Assembly: GCA_022510785.1 (NCBI GenBank)
Contig: JAFLSV010000014.1
Coordinates: forward strand, 1-47,702
Direction of reading: 5' to 3'
From: Desulfovibrionaceae bacterium
GTDB lineage: Bacteria; Desulfobacterota; Desulfovibrionia; Desulfovibrionales; Desulfovibrionaceae
DNA length: 47,702 nt
Numbering within the stretch: the first letter of the stretch is position 1; the number at the start of each line of letters is the position of its first letter. Below are positions 25,732 through 33,667 of the stretch, one piece after another. The notes under the pieces were generated by a model. It saw only the letters and a program-made list of their open reading frames with translations. It was not told where the DNA came from and made no database searches. The position numbers and the translations under genes are program-made.

Positions 25732-27462
25732 ATGAGTAAGACCGTTACTCTGACCATAGACGGGCAGACCGTCAGCGCGCCCGCTGAGGCCACAGTGTGG
25801 GAGGCCGCCAAAAGCGCGGGCATTCACATCCCCAACCTGTGCCACCACCCCATGCTCCGTCCCGAAGGGGCCTGCCGCGTGTGCGTGGTGGAAATCAAGG
25901 GCGCCCGGTCGCTGATGGCCTCGTGCGTGGTCAAGGTGGCCGAGGGCATGGAAGTGAACACCCATACCCCTGAAGTGCTGGAAACGCGCAAAACCATCGT
26001 TGAGCTGCTGCTTTCCAACCATCCCCGCGACTGTCTGGCCTGTGCGCGCAACGGCAACTGCGAACTGCAGAAACTTGCCGCCGACATGGGCATCCGCCGC
26101 ATTCCCTATGCCTATAACCGGCCGCCCATGCCCAAGGACGAGAGCAACCCGTCCCTGGTGCGCGACCCGGCCAAGTGCATCCTGTGCGGACGCTGCGTGC
26201 GGGTGTGCTCCGACGTGCAGGGGGTCAGCGTGTACGCCTTCACCGGCCGCGGCATCCACTCGGTGGTGTCGCCCGCCTTCCATCAGGGCCTTGATAAGGT
26301 GAAGTGCACCTTCTGCGGCCAGTGCGCCAAAATCTGCCCCACCGGGGCCATCACCATCAAAAGTGACATTGACAAGGCCCTGGCCGCCCTGCGCGACCCT
26401 GACAAAATTGTCATGGTTCAGACCGCTCCCTCGGTGCGGGTGGGCCTGTCCGAAGCCCTGGGAGGCAAGGCCGGCGATATCGTGACCGGCAAAATGGTGG
26501 CCGCCCTGCGCCGCCTTGGCTTTGACAAGGTGTTTGACACCAACTGGTCGGCCGACCTGACCATCATGGAAGAAGGGCACGAGTTCATCCATCGCGTGAA
26601 AGACGGCGGCGTTCTGCCCATGATCACCAGCTGTTCCCCCGGCTGGGTGAACTTTATGGAGCTGTTCTACCCCGAGCTTATCCCGCACTTCTCCACGGCC
26701 AAAAGCCCGCAGGCCATGTTCGGCACCATGCTCAAGACCTACTACGCGCAAAAGGCGGGCATGGATCCCGCGAAAATCGTGTCGGTCTCCATCATGCCCT
26801 GCACGGCCAAGAAGTTCGAGGCCCAGCGCCCCGAAATGCAGGACAGCGGCTACCGCGACGTGGACATCGTGCTGACCACCGTGGAACTGAGCCAGATGAT
26901 CCGCGCGGCCGCCATCAACTTCGATACCCTGCCCGATGAGCAGTTCGACCCGCTCATGGGCGTCGGATCGGGCGCCGGCACCATCTTCGGCACCACGGGC
27001 GGCGTGATGGAAGCGGCTCTGCGCACGGCCTATGAAGTCATGACCGGGCGCGGCCTGGAACCGCTGGAACTGGCTCCCATCCGCGGCATGGAAGGCATCA
27101 AGGAAGCCGAGCTGGACATCAACGGCACAAAGGTCAAGGTGGCCGTGGCCCACAGCCTGAAAAACGCCCGCGCCGTGTGCGAGGCCATCAAGGCGGGCAA
27201 CCCCCAGGGCTGGCACTTCATTGAAATCATGGCCTGCCCCGGCGGCTGCATCAACGGCGGCGGCCAGCCCATCAGCCTGGAAGCCGACACGCCCAAACTG
27301 CGGCAGGAAGCCCTGTACCGCGACGACCGCAACCTGCCCATCCGCAAAAGCCATGAAAACCCGGAAGTCCAGGCCCTGTACAGGGATTTCCTGGGCGAAC
27401 CCAACGGCCACAAGGCCCACGAACTGCTGCATACCCACTATCAGGAGCAGTGCCGGGGCTGA
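25732..27462 (+). CDS. hndD: [FeFe] hydrogenase catalytic subunit (HndD/HydA type)
   Basis: A 576-residue modular hydrogenase. The N-terminus is a plant-type [2Fe-2S] ferredoxin (Cys37, 48, 51, 65). A His-Cys3 [4Fe-4S] site follows (His97, Cys101, 104, 110), then two [4Fe-4S] clusters (Cys149-159 and Cys192-202). The H-cluster domain has L1 TSCSPGW (Cys301), L2 MPCTAKKFE (Cys357) and L3 MACPGGCINGGGQP (Cys502, Cys506), with a small-subunit-like C-terminus. L1 has Ser302 where many [FeFe] hydrogenases have the proton-transfer Cys. No twin-arginine signal is present, so it should be cytosolic. Maturases HydEFG are not in the window. Confidence 0.93.
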   Translation: MSKTVTLTIDGQTVSAPAEATVWEAAKSAGIHIPNLCHHPMLRPEGACRVCVVEIKGARSLMASCVVKVAEGMEVNTHTPEVLETRKTIVELLLSNHPRDCLACARNGNCELQKLAADMGIRRIPYAYNRPPMPKDESNPSLVRDPAKCILCGRCVRVCSDVQGVSVYAFTGRGIHSVVSPAFHQGLDKVKCTFCGQCAKICPTGAITIKSDIDKALAALRDPDKIVMVQTAPSVRVGLSEALGGKAGDIVTGKMVAALRRLGFDKVFDTNWSADLTIMEEGHEFIHRVKDGGVLPMITSCSPGWVNFMELFYPELIPHFSTAKSPQAMFGTMLKTYYAQKAGMDPAKIVSVSIMPCTAKKFEAQRPEMQDSGYRDVDIVLTTVELSQMIRAAAINFDTLPDEQFDPLMGVGSGAGTIFGTTGGVMEAALRTAYEVMTGRGLEPLELAPIRGMEGIKEAELDINGTKVKVAVAHSLKNARAVCEAIKAGNPQGWHFIEIMACPGGCINGGGQPISLEADTPKLRQEALYRDDRNLPIRKSHENPEVQALYRDFLGEPNGHKAHELLHTHYQEQCRG

Positions 27463-27505
27463 AAAGCTTCACCTGAGCTTCGGGTGTGAGTTTTTCTGAA
27501 ACGCG

Positions 27506-27532
27506 GAGGGAGGGGATCTCATCCCCTCCCTC
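27506..27532 (+). terminator. hairpin after the hydrogenase operon
   Basis: A perfect 12-bp stem (27506-27517 with 27521-27532) with a 3-base loop starts 44 bases after the last hydrogenase stop. It lacks a clear T-run but is the first strong structure behind the operon. Confidence 0.6.
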
Positions 27533-27556
27533 TGCCGTTCCCTGCCATGGCCCCCA

Positions 27557-27604
27557 CAGCAAACGCGCGTTTTTCCCTCGTCCGGGAAAAACGCGCGTTT
27601 GCTG
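27557..27604. terminator. 21-bp perfect inverted repeat between convergent genes
   Basis: Bases 27557-27577 pair exactly with 27584-27604 around a 6-base loop. It lies between the hydrogenase operon and the leftward 45-residue gene, 66 bases from the latter's stop. The A/T tracts are inside the stem rather than after it, so it is an unusually stable 3' end structure or bidirectional terminator. Confidence 0.6.
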
Positions 27605-27670
27605 CCGCCCAAAAGCGTCCGGCCCCTCAGGCGCAGCCGGAGCGGGAAAAGGCCGGCCGGGCCGAAAGCC

Positions 27671-27808
27671 TTAGTGTTCCATGTGATCGGCTTTTTTGAT
27701 ACGATAGACGATGGCGGCCATCATGACGGCAAAATAGACAAAAATAAGGGTCACGCCCACAAAACCCTGAGCGCTGGAATGCATGGCGTTACTGATGAGT
27801 GTTCCCAT
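27671..27808 (-). CDS. small single-helix membrane protein, unknown function
   Basis: A 45-residue protein with one hydrophobic segment at about 16-35 (FVGVTLIFVYFAVMMAAIVY), then a basic-acidic tail RIKKADHMEH. AAGGAG lies six bases before the ATG, which supports translation. I do not recognise the family. Its size and form resemble small accessory subunits of transporters or membrane complexes, but no large partner gene is adjacent. It is divergent from the RNA methyltransferase gene, so it has its own promoter within 27809-28000. Confidence 0.65.
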   Translation of the reverse strand: MGTLISNAMHSSAQGFVGVTLIFVYFAVMMAAIVYRIKKADHMEH

Positions 27809-28000
27809 GGCGGGCTCCTTCTTTCTTCCGGCCGCGGAGCCGGCGTGATGTCTTGTCATGGCCTGACTTTCCTTCAAAGTCAAGAGCCCGGAAGGCCGGA
27901 AACCTTCGCTCCTTCCATGAAGGCTTTTTCGTATCCTTGAGAACTTCCAGAAAATTTTTCCGGCACCTGTCAAAAAGATGCATAGCCAGGAGATCATGAA

Positions 28001-29425
28001 ATGACCTGGAGCGCGGGCGATGCGCGTGAACTGATGCTCTGCGGCCTGACCCACGACGGAAGGGCTGTGGCCCGCCCCGGCGATGGCCCGGTGGTCTTTG
28101 TCCGGGGCGGCCTGCCCGGACAGCGCATTCTGGCGCGGCTGACCACCGTCAAAAAACGCATGGCCGAGGCCCGGCTGCTTGAGGTTCTTGCCCGGGCGGC
28201 GGACGAGAGGCCGGCCCCCTGCCCTCACGCGGAAGCGTGCGGGGGCTGCGCGTGGCAAACTTTGCCCTACCCCGCGCAGCTGGTCTGGAAAAGGCGCCTG
28301 CTCACCGACGCCCTGACCCGCATCGGCGGCATCAAGGAGGCCGATGCGCTGACGCGCCCCACCCTGCCCTCGCCCGCCAACGCCTTTGGCCCGGGGGAAT
28401 GGCAGTACCGCAACAAAATGGAATTTGCCTTCGCGCCGGGGCCGGACGGCCTGCCCCGCCTGGGGCTGCGCCGCCGGGCCTCGCATGAGGTGGTGGAGGT
28501 GGACGCCTGCCTGCTGCAAACGGATCGCACCATGCGCATTCTGGCCGCGCTTCGCAGGCTGGTTCCCGCCCATGGCCTGCCCGCCCGGCACCCGGAAAAT
28601 CCCGATGCGGCGGCCCTGCGCTTTGCCGTCATCCGTGAACCAGCCACCGATCCAAGCGCGTGCGTGGTGGAACTCATTACCGGGCCCGCGGTCAACGCCC
28701 CCGCCGTGGCCGGGCTGGGGCGCGCCCTGCTGAGCGGCCCCTGGGGCGTCAGCGGCTTTATCCACAGCACCCGGGCCGCCCCTTCCGACCTGGCCTATGG
28801 CGAAAAAACCGTGCTGGCGCTGGGCCGCGCAGCGCTTGCCGAAAGCCTGCGGGTGGACGGCCATGCCGCCCCGCTTCGCTTTGCCCTGGGCCATGGCGCC
28901 TTTTTCCAGGTCAACACTCCGGCCACAGAGCTCCTGTACAGCAGCGCCGTAAAGCTGGCCGCCGGATATGGCGGCATTCCGGGCGACAGGGGAGGAGCCT
29001 GCTGGGATTTGTACTGCGGGGTGGGCGGCCTGGCCCTGAGCTTCGCCCCGTATTTCCACACCGTGCTGGGTCTGGAAAGCGTGCCTGCCGCCGTGGCCCT
29101 GGCCCGGCGCAATGCGGCGGCCTTTTCGCACTGCCGCTTTGAATGCGCGGACGCAAGCCGGGTGGGCGAGTATTTCCGGCGTTTCGGCACGCCGAATCTG
29201 GTCTCGGCCGATCCCCCCAGAGCCGGGCTGGATCCGCGCGTGACGCGGGCCCTCGTGCGGGCGAGGCCGGCCGCCCTGCTCATGGTTTCGTGCAACCCGG
29301 CCACCCTGGCCCGGGATGTGGCGGCTCTGTCCCCGGCTTACGAACTCAAGGCCGTACAGCCGGTGGATCTGTTCCCGCAGACGCCGCATGTGGAAAGCGC
29401 GGCCTTTCTGTGTTTACGCCAATGA
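28001..29425 (+). CDS. 23S rRNA/tRNA (uracil-5-)-methyltransferase, TrmA/RumA family
   Basis: A 474-residue SAM-dependent methyltransferase. It has a TRAM-like N-terminal domain, then a [4Fe-4S]-type cysteine set (CPHAEACGGCAWQ with a further Cys in VVEVDACLLQ). The C-terminal Rossmann domain has the SAM motif DLYCGVGGLALSFA, the ADPPRAGLD motif and the nucleophile region VSCNPATLARD. The iron-sulfur signature favours RlmD/RlmC-like 23S rRNA m5U methylation. The position modified cannot be told from sequence. The length is slightly above E. coli RlmD. It overlaps nothing and is convergent with the copper operon 15 bases away. Confidence 0.88.
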   Translation: MTWSAGDARELMLCGLTHDGRAVARPGDGPVVFVRGGLPGQRILARLTTVKKRMAEARLLEVLARAADERPAPCPHAEACGGCAWQTLPYPAQLVWKRRLLTDALTRIGGIKEADALTRPTLPSPANAFGPGEWQYRNKMEFAFAPGPDGLPRLGLRRRASHEVVEVDACLLQTDRTMRILAALRRLVPAHGLPARHPENPDAAALRFAVIREPATDPSACVVELITGPAVNAPAVAGLGRALLSGPWGVSGFIHSTRAAPSDLAYGEKTVLALGRAALAESLRVDGHAAPLRFALGHGAFFQVNTPATELLYSSAVKLAAGYGGIPGDRGGACWDLYCGVGGLALSFAPYFHTVLGLESVPAAVALARRNAAAFSHCRFECADASRVGEYFRRFGTPNLVSADPPRAGLDPRVTRALVRARPAALLMVSCNPATLARDVAALSPAYELKAVQPVDLFPQTPHVESAAFLCLRQ

Positions 29426-29440
29426 CAGCGCCACGCGGCG

Positions 29441-30934
29441 TCAGCCCCGGTCTCCATCCGTGACCCGTATGGCGCCGTGAATCATCCCCATCCAGCAACT
29501 GTACCGAACCGTACCCTTGCGGGCGGGGGTGAACTCAATGACGTTTTTTCCCGGATGAAAGCTGTGCTCAATGCCGTAATCCTGAATCAGAATCCGGTTG
29601 TTGCAGCCATTGATGCTTCCCTCTGGCGCGTCAATGATCCATGTGACCGGGATGCCTTCCCGAACGGTGATATTGGGATAGCGGCCGGATGACAGGGTGC
29701 TGGTCACCACCTGCACGCCGTTGACCAGTTCCGCCGTGTTCTCCGTCTTGGAGTCACCGCGCGGCAACCCCTGGAAACTCCACAGCGCATAGGCGCCCAC
29801 CACCAGAAGCAGCGACGCGCCCCTGACTCCATAACGGAGCATCGTGGATTCCAGGGGAAGACTCAGCATGACCCCGGCCGCGCACAGGGCCATAACCAGC
29901 ACAAGCAAGAGATCAGGCGGAAGCCAGCCGCTCAGGGAGCCCCCCTGGGAAAGCATGGACAGCCCAAGAACCACCACCAGCACGGCGCCCACGGTCATGG
30001 CGGCATGCGTAAACTTCCGGCCCAGGGCCGAAACAAGGGAACCCAGGCCCAGCATCAGGGGTACGGTTCCCAGACTGAACAGGAACATGGAAAGCCCGCC
30101 GGCAAACGGATTGCCCGCGGCCAGAGCCACAACCCACATGGATTGCAGCGGCCCGCACGGCATGCATCCGTTCAGCAGGCCAACCACGAAGGGGCGGGCG
30201 GCCTTCGCTTTGCGCGTCCCTTCATTCGGGGCAAAAAATTTCGGCATACGGGGGGTGAACCGGCGCAGCCAGGGAAAAATCCCCAGCATGGTGATTCCCA
30301 TAATCACCATGCCAAGGCCCGCGAGGATTTTCACCATACCCTGCAGGTGTATGGACGCCCACGATCCGGGGTCGCTGTCCATACAAAAACCCACAAGGCC
30401 AAGGACAACGCCGGCGGCGGTATAGGAACACACCCGCCCCATATTGTAGGCCAGCGCCGGCAGGAACAGCCCGCTTTCCGCCCCGCTCCGCGCCGTTTGC
30501 GGGAGGCATTGCGAAAGATTGATGCCGCCGCACATGGCGATGCAGTGAACCGACGTTAACAGGCCGATGACAAAGAGCATCCCATAGCCCATGCGGCTAT
30601 CCGCCAGCTGACTCGGCGCCAGACGGTTCAGAATACCCAGCGACTGCAGCATGACATACAGCGCCACGATAATGACCAGCAGACTGACCATATTCATGAT
30701 GCCCGGTCTGCCGGCCCTCTCGTCAGCAAGCGCCTCATAGCCCAGGCTTTCAATCACGGCGCTGATGTCTTCCGGAGAAATTTCTTCCGGATGGTACACA
30801 ATGTCCGCCGTGGCATGGGCATAGCTCACCGTGGCGCTGACAACGCCCTTTGTGCGGCGCAGGGCTTTTTCCATGATGTTCTGGCAGTTGACACAGGTCA
30901 TGCCGCCAATATGCACGCGAAGCACGGTATCCAT
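29441..30934 (-). CDS. HMA-SafE/TauE-cupredoxin fusion membrane protein (copper handling)
   Basis: A 497-residue three-part protein. Residues 1-70 are a heavy-metal-associated domain with GMTCVNC (Cys14, Cys17). Next is a SafE/DsbD-like membrane region with SVHCIAMCGGINL and LLNGCMPCGPLQSMW, whose paired cysteines suit metal or thiol transfer. The C-terminal domain resembles a cupredoxin, with a histidine (YGIEHSFHPG) and YSCWMGMIHG supplying likely Cu ligands. It follows the Cu+ ATPase gene on the same strand. The family suggests copper movement across, or reduction at, the inner membrane, but the reaction is inferred. An in-frame GTG at 31027 would add a Cys-rich MCSCSADC start but lacks a Shine-Dalgarno, so ATG 30934 (AAGGG upstream) is used. 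Confidence 0.8.
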   Translation of the reverse strand: MDTVLRVHIGGMTCVNCQNIMEKALRRTKGVVSATVSYAHATADIVYHPEEISPEDISAVIESLGYEALADERAGRPGIMNMVSLLVIIVALYVMLQSLGILNRLAPSQLADSRMGYGMLFVIGLLTSVHCIAMCGGINLSQCLPQTARSGAESGLFLPALAYNMGRVCSYTAAGVVLGLVGFCMDSDPGSWASIHLQGMVKILAGLGMVIMGITMLGIFPWLRRFTPRMPKFFAPNEGTRKAKAARPFVVGLLNGCMPCGPLQSMWVVALAAGNPFAGGLSMFLFSLGTVPLMLGLGSLVSALGRKFTHAAMTVGAVLVVVLGLSMLSQGGSLSGWLPPDLLLVLVMALCAAGVMLSLPLESTMLRYGVRGASLLLVVGAYALWSFQGLPRGDSKTENTAELVNGVQVVTSTLSSGRYPNITVREGIPVTWIIDAPEGSINGCNNRILIQDYGIEHSFHPGKNVIEFTPARKGTVRYSCWMGMIHGAIRVTDGDRG

Positions 30935-31071
30935 GACAGAGTTTGCCCTTGCCGGTCTGATCGCGCTTTTTTCCCGAACCGTATGGCTTCCGCCTTGTAT
31001 GACGCAATCCGCGCTGCATGAACACACGCAGCGCGAATTGTGTCAGGAAAAACGCTCACACCCGGCTTTCC

Positions 31072-31284
31072 TTACGCAATGCCCACCACCTGATAACCCT
31101 GGGCCTCAACGGCTTGCTTCAGGACGTCATCGGGCACATCCCTGCTCAGCGTCACAACGGCGTTTTTGCGCTCGTGGCTGACCACGGCCTGGCTCACGCC
31201 GTCCACATCTTCCAGGGCTTTCTTGACGCGGGCCGAGCAATGGCCGCAGCTCATTCCTTCAATCTGCAGTGTTTTTTCCTGCAT
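31072..31284 (-). CDS. copZ: CopZ-like copper chaperone from an internal in-frame start (nested in copA)
   Basis: The ATG at 31284, in frame with the ATPase, is preceded by AAGGAGG (31299-31293) at 8-base spacing. It opens a complete 70-residue HMA protein with GMSCGHC, the size and form of CopZ chaperones that deliver Cu+ to CopA. Separate production from this site is inferred from the Shine-Dalgarno. It would give the cell both a tethered and a free chaperone domain. If the six-G run upstream had five, the ATPase would stop at TAA about 30 bases before this ATG, giving an ordinary copA-copZ pair. Confidence 0.6.
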   Translation of the reverse strand: MQEKTLQIEGMSCGHCSARVKKALEDVDGVSQAVVSHERKNAVVTLSRDVPDDVLKQAVEAQGYQVVGIA

Positions 31285-33597
31285 GGCACCTGCCTCCTTT
31301 TGGGTTGGTGTTTTTAATTTCTTGTCCCCCCGGGCGTCATGAACCCTGAGCAGATTCAGCCGCAGCGCGTTGGTCACCACCAGAAAGCTGGAAAGACTCA
31401 TGGCCGCCGCGCCAAATGTCGGGTTCATCTGCCAGTGAAAAAGCGGGATGAACAGGCCCGCCGCCAGGGGGATGCCGATCAGGTTGTACGAAAACGCCCA
31501 GAACAGGTTTTCGTGAATATTCCTGAGCGTGGCGCGGCTCAGGCGGATGGTGGCCGGCACATCGCTCAGGCGGCTTTTCACGAGAACAACATCCGCCGCG
31601 TCAAGGGCCACATCCGCGCCCGCCCCGATGGCAATGCCGATATCGGCCCTGGTCAGGGCGGGGGCGTCGTTGATGCCGTCGCCCACCATGGCCACCCTGC
31701 CCCTGGCCTTCAGAGAGCGGATAACGCTTTCCTTGCCGTCCGGGAGAACACCGGCAATAACCTCATCCACGCCCGCCTGTGTGCCGATGGCCTGCGCGGT
31801 GCGCTCGTTGTCGCCCGTCAGCATGACCACGCGGATGCCCATGTTCCGCAATTCCCGTACCGCCCGCGGGCTGTCTTCCTTAATGACATCCGCCACGGCA
31901 ATGATGCCGGCCAGCACGCCGTCGCGGGCAAAAAACAGCGGGGTCTTGCCCTCCCGCGCAAGCTGTTCGGCCTGACGGCTCATGACCTCGGGCACCTCAA
32001 CCTGACCGCTGACGAAGGCCTGACTGCCGCCCACCAGGGAACTGCCGTTCCATTCGGCGGCAAGGCCGTTGCCGGGAAGCGCCCGGAAACTGGAAACCTC
32101 GCCGGCCTGAAGGCCCTGTTCCCCGGCTTCGCGCAGAATGGCCCGGGCAAGGGGATGTTCGCTTTTCTGTTCCAGGGCATGAGCCAGAATGAGAAGCTCC
32201 CGCCCGGTCAGGCCTTCCGCCGGGACAATATCGGTCACCTTCGGCTCGCCGGCGGTGATGGTGCCGGTCTTGTCCAGCGCGACCGTCGCCACTTTTCCCG
32301 CTTCCTCCAGAGAGGCTGAGGTCTTGAACAGGATGCCGTTTTTCGCCCCCATGCCATTGCCCACCATAATGGCCACGGGAGTGGCCAGGCCCAGCGCGCA
32401 GGGGCAGCTGATGACCAGAACGGCGATGGCGCGGGCCAGGGCGAAGCCGGCGCTCTGCCCGGCCATCATCCAGCCGGCGAAGGTGAGCAGTGCCAGAAAA
32501 ATAACCACGGGCACGAAAACACCGGACACCCTGTCCGCGATTTTCGCAATGGGCGCCTTGGTGGCCGCCGCGTCGCTGACCATCTGGATAATCTGGGAAA
32601 GGGTCGTGTCTTCCCCCACCCGGGTGGCTTCGCACCGGATAAAGCCTGACTGGTTTGTGGTGGCCGCCGACACCGGATCGCCCGCGGCCTTGTCCACAGG
32701 GATGCTCTCGCCGGTCAGCGCGGCTTCATTGACGGCGCTGCTGCCCTCAAGAACAACGCCGTCCACCGGAATATTCTCCCCGGGCCGCACCACAAAGATG
32801 TCGCCCTTTCTGACCTGCTCGATGGGAACGCTTTTCTCCACACCGCCTTCAAGAACCGTGGCGGTTCTGGGGGCCAGCTTCATAAGGCTCTTCAGAGCGT
32901 CGGTGGTTCTGCCCCTGGAGCGGGCTTCCAGCATTTTGCCCACGGTAATCAGCGCAAGAATCGTGGCCGCCGTTTCAAAGTAGAACTCGTCCATGTAGCC
33001 CAGCACGGCGTCCGCATCCCCGGCGAGCTGCGCCCGGGTCATGGCCAGCAGCGCCCAAGTGCTGTACCCGAAGGCCGCCAGGGAACCGATGGCCACAAGC
33101 GCATCCATATTGGGCGATCGGTGGAGCAGGCTCCGGAAACCGCTGATAAAGAATTTCTGATTAATGACCATGATGGCTATGGCCAGAAGCATCTGCACAA
33201 TGCCCATCATGACATGATTGTCCGCCATGAACCAGGGCAGGGGCCAGTCCCACAGCATGTGGCCCATGGACATATAAAGAAGGATCACCAGAAAGAAGAG
33301 CGAGGAAATCAGGCGCTTTTTCAGAACCGGGGTTTCGTGATCCTGAAGCGGATCATCCCCGGCTGCGGCCGACGGCTGGGCGCTGGCCTTCGGGCCGGCG
33401 CCCGTGACCGCCGCGCCATAGCCGGCGCCTGTGACCGCCGCGATAACGTCGGCCTCCGAGGCGCTGCCCTCCACGCCCATGGAATTGGTGAGCAGGCTCA
33501 CGGAGCAGGATTCCACCCCGGGCACCCTGGACACCGCCTTTTCCACGCGGGCGCTGCACGCGGCGCAGGTCATTCCTGTAACAATATATTGTTTCAT
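31072..33597 (-). CDS. copA: Cu+-exporting P1B-type ATPase with C-terminal CopZ-like domain
   Basis: An 841-residue copper ATPase. It has an N-terminal HMA domain (GMTCAACSARVEK, Cys11/Cys14), membrane helices, the metal-site motif SCPCALGLATP, the phosphorylation motif DKTGTIT and hinge GDGINDAPALTRADIGIA, so it is complete as a pump. After the usual C-terminal end (NALRLNLLRVHDARG) it continues through a short polar linker into a second HMA domain, residues 772-841 with GMSCGHCSARVKK (Cys784/Cys787). A C-terminal HMA is unusual. The linker encodes a perfect Shine-Dalgarno, and a run of six G precedes it (31326-31331). AGAAGG supports the start at 33597. It lies between the DUF2318 and SafE-fusion genes. 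Confidence 0.9.
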   Translation of the reverse strand: MKQYIVTGMTCAACSARVEKAVSRVPGVESCSVSLLTNSMGVEGSASEADVIAAVTGAGYGAAVTGAGPKASAQPSAAAGDDPLQDHETPVLKKRLISSLFFLVILLYMSMGHMLWDWPLPWFMADNHVMMGIVQMLLAIAIMVINQKFFISGFRSLLHRSPNMDALVAIGSLAAFGYSTWALLAMTRAQLAGDADAVLGYMDEFYFETAATILALITVGKMLEARSRGRTTDALKSLMKLAPRTATVLEGGVEKSVPIEQVRKGDIFVVRPGENIPVDGVVLEGSSAVNEAALTGESIPVDKAAGDPVSAATTNQSGFIRCEATRVGEDTTLSQIIQMVSDAAATKAPIAKIADRVSGVFVPVVIFLALLTFAGWMMAGQSAGFALARAIAVLVISCPCALGLATPVAIMVGNGMGAKNGILFKTSASLEEAGKVATVALDKTGTITAGEPKVTDIVPAEGLTGRELLILAHALEQKSEHPLARAILREAGEQGLQAGEVSSFRALPGNGLAAEWNGSSLVGGSQAFVSGQVEVPEVMSRQAEQLAREGKTPLFFARDGVLAGIIAVADVIKEDSPRAVRELRNMGIRVVMLTGDNERTAQAIGTQAGVDEVIAGVLPDGKESVIRSLKARGRVAMVGDGINDAPALTRADIGIAIGAGADVALDAADVVLVKSRLSDVPATIRLSRATLRNIHENLFWAFSYNLIGIPLAAGLFIPLFHWQMNPTFGAAAMSLSSFLVVTNALRLNLLRVHDARGDKKLKTPTQKEAGAMQEKTLQIEGMSCGHCSARVKKALEDVDGVSQAVVSHERKNAVVTLSRDVPDDVLKQAVEAQGYQVVGIA

Positions 33598-33667
33598 GCC
33601 CATACCTTCTTGTGGTCGCGTTCTTCGCCATGCCCCGCGGCCTGTCCTTTTTGGGCGCACGGCTCTC

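Noticed and set aside
23557..27438. 1293-codon open frame opposite the hydrogenase genes
   Set aside because: It is a shadow of three well-supported iron-sulfur subunits in a high-GC region.
30935..31027. N-terminal Cys-rich extension (MCSCSADC) of the SafE fusion protein
   Set aside because: It would use a GTG with no Shine-Dalgarno; the ATG at 30934 starts directly at the HMA domain and has AAGGG upstream.
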